A stretch of DNA of 5,302 bases from JAKLDO01 sp035354435. GTDB lineage: Bacteria > UBP6 > UBA1177. Position numbers and translations under genes: made by a program. The notes beneath the pieces were generated by a model that saw nothing but the letters and a program-made list of their open reading frames with translations, ran no database searches and was not told the DNA's origin. Below, piece after piece: positions 1 to 5,302 of this stretch. The DNA is taken from contig DAOQAY010000173.1 in NCBI GenBank assembly GCA_035354435.1, positions 1 to 5,302 of the forward strand. Direction: 5' to 3'. Numbering within the stretch: position 1 is the stretch's first letter; each line of letters begins with the position of its first letter.

Positions 1-747
1 ATTTCCTGTCCAGTTTCCGGTACAGGAGCATATCGGAGCACCGCTCGGAGCGCTGCATGTTCCGTGTGAACTGCAAAAATGTGTTGCATCACAAATCGTG
101 CAATCTGTTCCCGAATAATATTGAGCGCACAAGCATCCGGCTTCATTCTTTACTGGATCTACGCCGCAAACTTTTGAGCCTGTGCAGTTATATGTTCCAT
201 TATCACAATCGGGTTTGCACTTATCATCCACAGTGCTTTTCAAATAACCTGTTGTACATTTGCAGGTAACGGTGAATTCAAGCTCAGTACACTGTCCTCC
301 GTTGCATGGTTCTGAAATACATGTCACATTTTTCACACACCCGCGATTTCCGTCACCGTTTTCATCATCTCCTTCAGCTTCAAGATGATATCCCGGTTCG
401 CATTCAACAACAGTATCAGGATCAGGTACTTCATCTACTTCATCATCTGGAATAGTTGTCTGATCCATATCATTCTCATTATTGTCAAAATCGAACAGCT
501 GGTCATCATCATTTTCAGTATCTGCAATATCATTGTCAAGCAGCACGGCAGTATCATTATCAACGAGAGTTTTATCACTGTCTCCCGTACTTGAATTGGG
601 GTCAACACAAACCCCATCCAGGCAAATAAAACCGTTCACACAGTCAAGCGCATTGACACACTCATCGGCATCTTCCTGAATACACGAAGCTATGGTCAGG
701 CAGATCAAAGATAGAACGATTACAGATAAAAAGTTCAGGAATTTCAT
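1..747 (-). CDS. Cys-rich EGF-like lipoprotein with acidic spacer (C-terminus cut off by window edge)
   Basis: The frame is open from the ATG at 747 to the window edge: 249 residues with no stop, so the C-terminus is missing. Residues 1-21 form a lipoprotein signal peptide (MKFLNFL, a hydrophobic core, then lipobox IAS-C with lipidated C22). Next is a four-Cys mini-motif (C30, C36, C42, C47; 'DCVNGFICLDGVCV'). Residues 56-115 are a low-complexity acidic spacer with 24 Asp/Glu in 60 and a single Lys. A DENGDG stretch (128-133) fits the calcium-loop pattern DxNxDG. Three EGF-like modules follow: C143, C148, C153, C162, C164, C177; then C181, C188, C194, C205, C207, C216; then C219, C225, C231, C240, C242, with the last Cys beyond the edge. 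GGAG at 757-760 lies 9 bases upstream and supports the start. EGF-like modules usually fold outside the cytoplasm with disulfides and mediate binding, so a membrane-anchored exported protein is inferred. Its ligand and role are unknown. I do not recognise a specific family. Confidence 0.88.
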   Translation of the reverse strand, partial: MKFLNFLSVIVLSLICLTIASCIQEDADECVNALDCVNGFICLDGVCVDPNSSTGDSDKTLVDNDTAVLLDNDIADTENDDDQLFDFDNNENDMDQTTIPDDEVDEVPDPDTVVECEPGYHLEAEGDDENGDGNRGCVKNVTCISEPCNGGQCTELEFTVTCKCTTGYLKSTVDDKCKPDCDNGTYNCTGSKVCGVDPVKNEAGCLCAQYYSGTDCTICDATHFCSSHGTCSAPSGAPICSCTGNWTGN

Positions 748-783
748 ACTTTATTTCTCCGATTTAAGTAACAACACAAAGCA

Positions 784-811
784 ATTATATATATACAGAA
801 TTATTTGTAAA
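784..811 (-). promoter_or_regulatory. Sigma70-type promoter of the EGF-like lipoprotein gene
   Basis: On the minus strand, TTTACA (plus coordinates 806-811) and TATAAT (784-789) are separated by 16 bases. The -10 is a perfect consensus and the -35 matches 5 of 6. Transcription would start near 777, giving a leader of about 30 bases before the ATG at 747. The element begins just past the terminator of the upstream lipoprotein gene, so the two genes look independently transcribed. The surrounding DNA is very AT-rich (a TATATATA tract), which makes chance matches easier. Confidence 0.6.
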
Positions 812-821
812 GCCGAAGCAT

Positions 822-850
822 AAAAAAAAGAGGGCGGAAAAACCGCCCTC
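822..850 (-). terminator. Intrinsic terminator of the LPP20-like lipoprotein gene
   Basis: A perfect 8-bp GC-rich stem (GAGGGCGG at 830-837 pairing with CCGCCCTC at 843-850) closes a 5-base loop. Read on the minus strand it is followed by eight T residues (the A-run at 822-829), the classic Rho-independent layout. It begins 25 bases beyond the stop codon of the LPP20-like gene. There is no T-run on the plus-strand side (AATTAAG follows the stem), so it acts in the minus direction. Confidence 0.92.
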
Positions 851-875
851 AATTAAGATCTGTTATGAACTCAGA

Positions 876-1451
876 TTATTTTGCTGTTTCTTTGTCAAGT
901 GCTTCGAAAGCCTTGTCAGCTCTTTCAACAACAGCAGCTCTAACCTGTTCGTTAAGCTGTGTCATATTGCTAAGAGCATCTTTGAATTTCTGAAGGTCGA
1001 TACACATAAGAACATAGAGAGTTCCCGGATTTGAAATCCATGTCTTTCTAAGTTCTGAACCGGTAAGGGTTGTATCTGTGATCTGCTTTGACACATCTTC
1101 AATATGCTGTTCATCATTAGCAGCCTGACCGAAAGCTTCGCCACCGGTTGTTGTCGACTGATAATCCTTAAGCATTGATTTTACCTGAACCTGAAGAGTT
1201 CTGGCTATTTCTGTTCTGCCTCTACCCATTGCAGCTGTTCTTGCAAGTGATGCATTTCTTGTTCCTGCAGCACTGCCCACACCGCAGATCTGTTTTGAAG
1301 TGTTTTCATTTCCCATAACCCAGTCCGGAGCACCTTCAAGTTCATTCTTAACAGCACTGCCTGTGTTTTTCTTCTCTTCTGAACTGCCACAGCCGGAAAC
1401 AAGAATAGACGCAACAAAAACTAAAATAAAAACCGCAAAAAACTTCTTCAT
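876..1451 (-). CDS. LPP20-family lipoprotein
   Basis: This is a complete 191-residue protein. Residues 1-20 are a lipoprotein signal peptide (MKKFF, hydrophobic core) ending in lipobox LVSG-C, so C21 would be lipidated and the protein membrane-anchored. A short polar linker follows. Residues about 40-160 fit the LPP20 fold (named after a Helicobacter pylori outer-membrane lipoprotein): 'GAPDWV' near the start, a 'GVGSA' strand at 57-61, an Ala/Arg-rich helix (A70-R84, 'GRGRTEIARTLQ'), and a closing strand 'LYVLMCIDLQKF' (145-156). The C-terminal 30 residues look helical and charged. The biochemical role of this family is largely unknown; envelope-associated is as far as it can be taken. AGGAGG (1457-1462) sits 5 bases before the ATG and fixes the start. 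Two Cys besides the lipidated one (C56, C150) lie in the two putative strands and could pair. The gene has its own promoter and terminator, so it is probably monocistronic. Confidence 0.85.
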   Translation of the reverse strand: MKKFFAVFILVFVASILVSGCGSSEEKKNTGSAVKNELEGAPDWVMGNENTSKQICGVGSAAGTRNASLARTAAMGRGRTEIARTLQVQVKSMLKDYQSTTTGGEAFGQAANDEQHIEDVSKQITDTTLTGSELRKTWISNPGTLYVLMCIDLQKFKDALSNMTQLNEQVRAAVVERADKAFEALDKETAK

Positions 1452-1497
1452 AATTTCCTCCTATTTGTGACCAAATAAAAACCGAAACGAACCATAA

Positions 1498-1526
1498 TTT
1501 ATACACTATCGCCGCCAAAAGGTCAA
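1498..1526 (-). promoter_or_regulatory. Sigma70-type promoter of the LPP20-like lipoprotein gene
   Basis: Minus-strand TTGACC (plus coordinates 1521-1526) and TATAAA (1498-1503) are separated by exactly 17 bases, each 5 of 6 to consensus. The expected start is near 1490, leaving a leader of about 40 bases that contains the AGGAGG ribosome binding site. It is back-to-back with the plus-strand promoter at 1560-1587, with about 33 bases between the two -35 boxes. Confidence 0.68.
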
Positions 1527-1559
1527 TATATTTTTTAATCATTCAGACACAATCAAAAC

Positions 1560-1587
1560 TTGCCATTAGTCAACTCTTTCCTATACT
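1560..1587 (+). promoter_or_regulatory. Sigma70-type promoter of the glycosyltransferase/carboxylase cluster
   Basis: TTGCCA (1560-1565) and TATACT (1582-1587) are separated by 16 bases, each 5 of 6 to consensus. A start near 1594 would give a leader of about 35 bases ending in AGGGAG (1618-1623), 5 bases before the ATG at 1629. It is the only good candidate upstream of the three plus-strand genes, whose spacing leaves no room for internal promoters outside coding sequence. Confidence 0.55.
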
Positions 1588-1628
1588 CTTTTGTGTTTCT
1601 GTTTCTAAGAATATTGTAGGGAGTCTCC

Positions 1629-2579
1629 ATGAAACTTGTTATTCAGATCCCGTGCTTTAACGAAGAAAGCACTCTTGCGAAAACTATTGCGGATATTCCT
1701 TCTTCATTTGAAGGGATATCTGAGGTTTGTATACTTGTAATAGATGACGGCTGCACGGATAGAACCTGTGAAGTGGCTTCAGGCTGTAAAGCTCGTGTGG
1801 TAAAACATTCATCGAATTCCGGACTTGCCGCAGCATTCTCGACAGGGATAAGAGAAGCCTTAAAAATGGGTGCTGACATAATAGTCAATACTGATGCAGA
1901 CAATCAGTATTGCGGAAAATGTATTAAAGATCTTATTGCTCCTATAATATCAGGAAATGCCGACATGGTTATCGGAGCAAGACCCATTTCAACAATAGAA
2001 CACTTTTCATTTATAAAAAAAATCCTTCAGAAAACAGGAAGCGCTGTAGTGAGATTTGCATCAGGAACCGATGTGCCTGATGCGCCGAGCGGATTCAGAG
2101 CGTTCAGCAGGGAAGCGGCACTTAAAATGTCCGTTTTCTCAAAATACTCGTACACTCTTGAAACTATAATTCAGGCTCAGAATAAAGGTGTGAAAATCGT
2201 TTCAGTTCCGATTGAGATCAATCCACCGACAAGAAAAAGCAGACTGTTCAAAAGCATGTCCGGATATATCTGGAGATCTGTTCTGACAATAGGCAGGATA
2301 TTTATTCTTTACCGTCCTTTCAGATTTTTTGCCGCAGTCGGGGGAATTCTTTTTTCAATTGGATTTCTTCTCGGCATAAGATTTATTGTATATTATTTTA
2401 ACGGATTAGGCGAAGGTCACATTCAAAGCATTGTGCTTTCCTCGGTTTTTATGATCTCCGGGTTTCAGACATTTTTAATAGGGATCGTTTCAGATTTGAT
2501 CTCTGCAAATAGAAAAATGCTGGAAGAAATCAGATATTTCCAGAGAAAACAAACACTCACACCACAAAAAAAGGATTAG
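1629..2579 (+). CDS. Family 2 glycosyltransferase, DPM1-like, with two C-terminal membrane segments
   Basis: This is a complete 316-residue protein with an N-terminal GT-A catalytic domain. The nucleotide-sugar binding start is 'IPCFNEE' (7-13). 'VIDDGCTDRT' (37-46) carries the first Asp pair (D39/D40), and 'TDADNQY' (88-94) carries the metal/sugar-nucleotide DxD (D89, D91). 'DVPDAPSGFRAFSREA' (148-163) matches the conserved acceptor-side region of DPM1/DPG-synthase-like GT2 enzymes. Two hydrophobic segments at about 233-256 and 267-290 would anchor the enzyme in the inner membrane with the active site in the cytoplasm. Relatives move a sugar from a nucleotide sugar to polyprenyl phosphate or a lipid-linked glycan; the actual sugar and acceptor cannot be read here. 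AGGGAG at 1618-1623 supports the start. Oddities are Cys in place of the usual Ser in DDGSTD (C42) and a CxxC (C95, C98) right behind the DxD motif. It is first of three co-directional genes and ends 3 bases before the next. Confidence 0.9.
   Translation: MKLVIQIPCFNEESTLAKTIADIPSSFEGISEVCILVIDDGCTDRTCEVASGCKARVVKHSSNSGLAAAFSTGIREALKMGADIIVNTDADNQYCGKCIKDLIAPIISGNADMVIGARPISTIEHFSFIKKILQKTGSAVVRFASGTDVPDAPSGFRAFSREAALKMSVFSKYSYTLETIIQAQNKGVKIVSVPIEINPPTRKSRLFKSMSGYIWRSVLTIGRIFILYRPFRFFAAVGGILFSIGFLLGIRFIVYYFNGLGEGHIQSIVLSSVFMISGFQTFLIGIVSDLISANRKMLEEIRYFQRKQTLTPQKKD
2571..2575 (+). promoter_or_regulatory. Ribosome binding site supporting a TTG start
   Basis: AAGGA lies within the last codons of the family 2 glycosyltransferase gene, 7 bases before TTG at 2583. 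No ATG or GTG in frame near this point gives the expected N-terminus, and translation from the TTG yields the standard MKIALIGP start of a GT4 Rossmann domain. The site therefore decides the start in favour of TTG. Confidence 0.75.
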
Positions 2580-2582
2580 TCC

Positions 2583-3710
2583 TTGAAAATTGCGCTTATA
2601 GGACCTGATATTGCCTTTAAAGGAGGCATTGCTCAGTACAATCATTTTCTTGCTAATGAAATAATCAGTAACGGTCACGAACTTAAATTTATCGGATTTA
2701 AAAAACAGTATCCTGAATTCCTGTATCCTTCAAAATCGGGAAACACATCCGTTGAAAAGGATCTGGAACCGTTGTATCATGTCGAACGGATCTTTCATTA
2801 TGCCAATCCATTCTCAACTTGCAAGGCGCTGAAAGAACTTAACAATTTTCATCCAGACATAATAATCATACCTCACTGGATATGGTTTTTCTCTCACCTT
2901 TTTGTTCCATTTATGCTTTTTTCACGAAAATATAAAAAGATTGTTATCGCCCACAATTCTTTCGGTCACGAAAAAAGTTTTATAAGTAGAACACTTAACT
3001 ACGCGGCTTCAAAAATGGCGTTTTCACTTTGCAGTCACATAATCGTTCAGTCCATAGAGGAAAAAGAAAAAGCAAGTTCAATTGTAAAAACCGGAATTTC
3101 AATTTTCAATCATCCAGACTACAATCAGTATCTCCCTTTAATTCCAAAGGAAAAAGCCAGAAGTGAGCTTAATATCGATAAAAATGCTACGGTATTTCTT
3201 TTTCTCGGTTTTGTCAGAAAATATAAAGGAGCTGAGCTTTTTGTAAATGCGATCTCCAGATCAGAGAATGCTGCCGGAATCATTGCAGGTGAATTTTTTG
3301 ATAAAGATCTTGAGAATAAGATTGCTGAACTACAAAAAAAATCTGACAGGCTTATTGTTTTAAACCGCTATTTTGTCTCTTCAGAAGGAAGAACTCTAAT
3401 TTCCGCCTGTGATGCAATGGTTCTGCCTTATCTTTCTGTAACAGGAAGCGGCGTTGCCTCGATTGCAAAAGCGTGTCGAAAACCTGTTATTTCATCCGAT
3501 CTGCCATTATTCAAAGACATTTTTCGTGATTATCCGGCTCTTTTCTTTCAATCCGGAAATGAAGACGAATTACTTGAATTAATTAACGATTTCAATAAAA
3601 AGGAATATATGTTGAAATACTCAGGCAACCCTGATAATATTCAATCCGGTAAGGGGTGGAAGGGTTTGCTTGAACATATTTTGAAAATAAGTGAGGCCGG
3701 AAATGAGTAG
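2583..3710 (+). CDS. GT4-like (GT-B fold) glycosyltransferase
   Basis: This is a complete 375-residue protein starting with TTG. The N-terminal Rossmann half begins 'KIALIGP' with the glycine-rich acceptor loop 'KGGIAQYN' (13-20), and 'PHWIW' (97-101) and 'AHNSFGHE' (123-130) follow. The C-terminal half has 'FLGFVRKYKGAELF' (207-220), the strand-loop that contacts the nucleotide-sugar phosphates in GT4 enzymes, and 'LPYLSVTGSGVASIAKACRKP' (281-301), the usual donor-binding region. The classical E-x7-E pair is not evident: the region has 'TGSGVASIAKA' with no acidic residues, as in a subset of GT4-like proteins. There is no membrane segment or signal peptide, so the enzyme is likely cytoplasmic or peripheral. 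It sits 3 bases after the DPM1-like gene and overlaps the next gene by 8 bases. A role in extending a lipid-linked or surface glycan begun by the neighbour is a reasonable inference, but sugar and linkage are unknown. Confidence 0.85.
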   Translation: MKIALIGPDIAFKGGIAQYNHFLANEIISNGHELKFIGFKKQYPEFLYPSKSGNTSVEKDLEPLYHVERIFHYANPFSTCKALKELNNFHPDIIIIPHWIWFFSHLFVPFMLFSRKYKKIVIAHNSFGHEKSFISRTLNYAASKMAFSLCSHIIVQSIEEKEKASSIVKTGISIFNHPDYNQYLPLIPKEKARSELNIDKNATVFLFLGFVRKYKGAELFVNAISRSENAAGIIAGEFFDKDLENKIAELQKKSDRLIVLNRYFVSSEGRTLISACDAMVLPYLSVTGSGVASIAKACRKPVISSDLPLFKDIFRDYPALFFQSGNEDELLELINDFNKKEYMLKYSGNPDNIQSGKGWKGLLEHILKISEAGNE

Positions 3711-5302
3711 AAAACTGTTAATCAGAGATTTGACACTCCGGGATGGACAACAATCCCAATTTGCAACCAGAATGAATCAGGAGCAGGTAGACAGACTTCT
3801 TCCGATGTTCAAGAATGCTCATTTTTATGCAATGGAAGTCTGGGGTGGGGCCGTTCCTGACTCTATCATGCGTTATTTGAACGAAGATCCATGGGAACGC
3901 CTTGAAAAAATCAAAGCCGGTGTAGGTTCTTCAAGTAAACTGACAGCCCTTTCAAGAGGCAGAAATCTTTTCGGATACAATCCTTATCCCGAAGATGTTA
4001 TTGAAGGATTTAACAGAAATGCAGTAAAGTCAGGCATTGATATCATGAGAATATTCGATGCTTTGAACGATCTCGACAACATGAAATCAACAATCAAATA
4101 TGTCAAGGAAAACGGCGGGCTTGCCGATTGCTGTGTCTGCTATACTGTTGATCCTAAATTCACATTTAAAGATAAGGTCAGGGCATTTATAAAAGGAAAA
4201 AAACTTCCGTCAAATCTTTTTTCAGTTGATTATTTTGTCAAAAAATCTATTGAGCTTGAAAAAATGGGCGCTGACATGATCTCCATAAAAGACATGGCTG
4301 GTCTTATTGATCCAGAAACTTCGTCAAAACTTATTTCAGCATTGAAGAAAAATGTCACTATCCCAGTTGATCTTCACACTCACTGCACTCCGGGATATGG
4401 ACTCGGAAGCATACTTATGGCGATCATAAAAGGCGTTGACATAGTTGATTGCGTAATTATGCCTTTTGCAGGCGGTCCAGCCGCTCCGGCATTTGAGCTT
4501 GTTCAGATATTTGCAGATAAACTCGGGCTGTCAACAGATGTCGATCTGGCTGCTGTAAAAGAGATCAGACATGAGCTTTTCAATATGAGGAAAGAGCTTG
4601 CAGCATTTGATCAGTATAAACTTTTCCCGCTTGATTTTGATCCTGCTAATGACAAGCTTCCTTCAGAAATAGATAAACTTTTTGACAATGCAATAGCCGC
4701 TGCAAAAATAGATGACACAAAGACTGTGACCGAACTGACTCAGGCAATAGAAAAATATTTCAATTTCCCTGAACCTGATGAGATCGTCCGTGTTGCACAG
4801 ATCCCCGGCGGGATGTATACAAATATGCTCTCCCAGCTTCAAAACGCTAAATTGGGGCATCAGCTTCAGACAGTTTTAAAAACTGTTCCTCTGGTCAGGC
4901 TTGATGCAGGCGTTCCGCCTCTCGTAACTCCTACAAGTCAGATAGTCGGCATTCAGGCGGTAAGCAGTGTCATAAATCTGGAAAGCGGAAAAGAATTCTA
5001 CAACAACACTTCAGTACAGTTTGTCAATCTGGTTAAAGGCGTTTACGGGAAAACCCCATGGCCTGTCGATCCCGATTTCAGGGAAAAGATAGCAGGACAC
5101 AGAGAAGAGAGACCGTATGACACTTCAAAGCATGTAAGGGAAAAAAATGATGAATTGAAAGAATATGGCGGAAAACTTATTGCCGGAACTGAAAAAGAAG
5201 AGCTTCTTCTTGAACTTTTTCCCGCAGTTGCAAGAGGATTTTTGAAAAATAAAAGAGCATCGGAATATAAAATAGATCTTATTAAAATTCAGGACGAACT
5301 TG
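3703..5302 (+). CDS. oadA: Biotin-dependent carboxyltransferase (oxaloacetate decarboxylase alpha / pyruvate carboxylase subunit B type), 3' end outside window
   Basis: The frame is open from ATG 3703 to the edge (533 codons). GAGG at 3693-3696 lies 6 bases upstream, and the first 8 bases overlap the preceding gene (ATGAGTAG). The protein is a carboxyltransferase TIM barrel: 'RDGQQS' (13-18; metal ligand D14), 'EVWGGA' (45-50), 'LSRGRNLFGY' (83-92, substrate Arg R85), 'FDALNDL' (118-124), 'SIKDMAG' (194-200; K196, the carbamylated metal-ligand Lys), 'DLHTHCTPG' (223-231; H225, H227). 'PGGMYTNM' (368-375) contains the Thr expected to act in carboxyl transfer (T373), and a C-terminal PYC/OADA domain follows ('TPTSQIVGIQAV', 'NLVKGVYGKTP', 'ELFPAVARGF'). 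All these residues are intact, so the gene looks functional. The biotinyl domain with its Lys should lie past the edge. Differences from classical OadA are an 18-residue insertion at about 156-175 and 'GGPAAP' (257-262) where 'GGTSQP' is usual. It could serve sodium-pumping oxaloacetate decarboxylase, two-subunit pyruvate carboxylase or another acyl carboxylase; the window does not decide. Confidence 0.92.
   Translation, partial: MSRKLLIRDLTLRDGQQSQFATRMNQEQVDRLLPMFKNAHFYAMEVWGGAVPDSIMRYLNEDPWERLEKIKAGVGSSSKLTALSRGRNLFGYNPYPEDVIEGFNRNAVKSGIDIMRIFDALNDLDNMKSTIKYVKENGGLADCCVCYTVDPKFTFKDKVRAFIKGKKLPSNLFSVDYFVKKSIELEKMGADMISIKDMAGLIDPETSSKLISALKKNVTIPVDLHTHCTPGYGLGSILMAIIKGVDIVDCVIMPFAGGPAAPAFELVQIFADKLGLSTDVDLAAVKEIRHELFNMRKELAAFDQYKLFPLDFDPANDKLPSEIDKLFDNAIAAAKIDDTKTVTELTQAIEKYFNFPEPDEIVRVAQIPGGMYTNMLSQLQNAKLGHQLQTVLKTVPLVRLDAGVPPLVTPTSQIVGIQAVSSVINLESGKEFYNNTSVQFVNLVKGVYGKTPWPVDPDFREKIAGHREERPYDTSKHVREKNDELKEYGGKLIAGTEKEELLLELFPAVARGFLKNKRASEYKIDLIKIQDEL

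Noticed and set aside
57..679. Plus-strand open frames at 57-269, 385-594 and 482-679
   Set aside because: They lie opposite the EGF-like lipoprotein gene, which has a signal peptide, ribosome binding site, promoter and a coherent Cys pattern; the plus-strand products are low-complexity mirror translations with no good start signals.
962..1542. Minus-strand open frames at 962-1144, 1205-1417 and 1348-1542
   Set aside because: They are out-of-frame shadows of the LPP20-like gene, and the last crosses its promoter; none has a recognisable domain.
1619..1628. GGAGTCTCC as a small palindrome at the glycosyltransferase start
   Set aside because: The arms are four bases with a one-base centre, too small to fold; the GGAG is simply the ribosome binding site.
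2560..2583. A-run near the end of the family 2 glycosyltransferase gene as a frameshift or fusion site with the next gene
   Set aside because: A normal stop (TAG 2577-2579) and a properly spaced ribosome binding site for the next gene explain the junction; both proteins are complete on their own.
4477..4482. Loss of Thr in GGTSQP as evidence that the carboxyltransferase is inactive
   Set aside because: The Thr that acts in carboxyl transfer in related enzymes is expected in the PGGMYTNM segment, which is present, and the metal ligands D14, K196, H225 and H227 are intact.
4663..4860. Minus-strand open frame of 65 residues
   Set aside because: It is antisense to the carboxyltransferase, whose frame is conserved throughout; no ribosome binding site or domain.

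Overview
This is a bacterial window with low GC by eye and tightly packed genes. It holds two lipoprotein genes on the minus strand and a three-gene cluster on the plus strand, which diverge from an intergenic region at about 1452-1628. Two genes run off the window: the EGF-like lipoprotein at the left edge and the biotin-dependent carboxyltransferase at the right edge. There is no tRNA, rRNA, insertion sequence or CRISPR array. The lipobox signal peptides and an LPP20-type lipoprotein point to a Gram-negative (diderm) cell. The Cys-rich lipoprotein has an N-terminal 'DCxxGxxCxxGxCV' pattern and an acidic Asp/Asn spacer, a style I associate with Myxococcota and other deltaproteobacterial-type lineages. 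The carboxyltransferase looks closer to a subgroup I associate with Bacteroidota-like genomes. Phylum assignment is therefore inference only.

Left half (minus strand, read right to left): a near-consensus promoter (1498-1526) drives an LPP20-family lipoprotein (876-1451), which ends at a strong intrinsic terminator (830-850). Directly behind the terminator is a second promoter (784-811) for a lipoprotein (747 to beyond position 1). That protein consists of a lipidated Cys, a four-Cys mini-motif, an acidic DND-rich spacer, a DxNxDG calcium-loop-like motif and three EGF-like modules. It is probably a surface or periplasm-facing binding or structural protein of unknown role.

Right half (plus strand): a divergent promoter (1560-1587) precedes a membrane-anchored family 2 glycosyltransferase of the DPM1-like type (1629-2579). 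Three bases later comes a GT4-like glycosyltransferase that starts with TTG (2583-3710). An 8-base overlap then leads into a carboxyltransferase related to oxaloacetate decarboxylase alpha / pyruvate carboxylase subunit B (3703 to beyond 5302). The tight spacing implies one transcript and probable translational coupling. The two glycosyltransferases plausibly act in sequence on a lipid-linked or surface glycan. The link to the carboxylase subunit is not an obvious pathway and may be only operon packing.

No clearly new multi-gene system is visible. The items most worth checking are the modular Cys-rich lipoprotein, the subfamily-type changes in the carboxyltransferase active-site region, and the two-glycosyltransferase plus carboxylase gene order.
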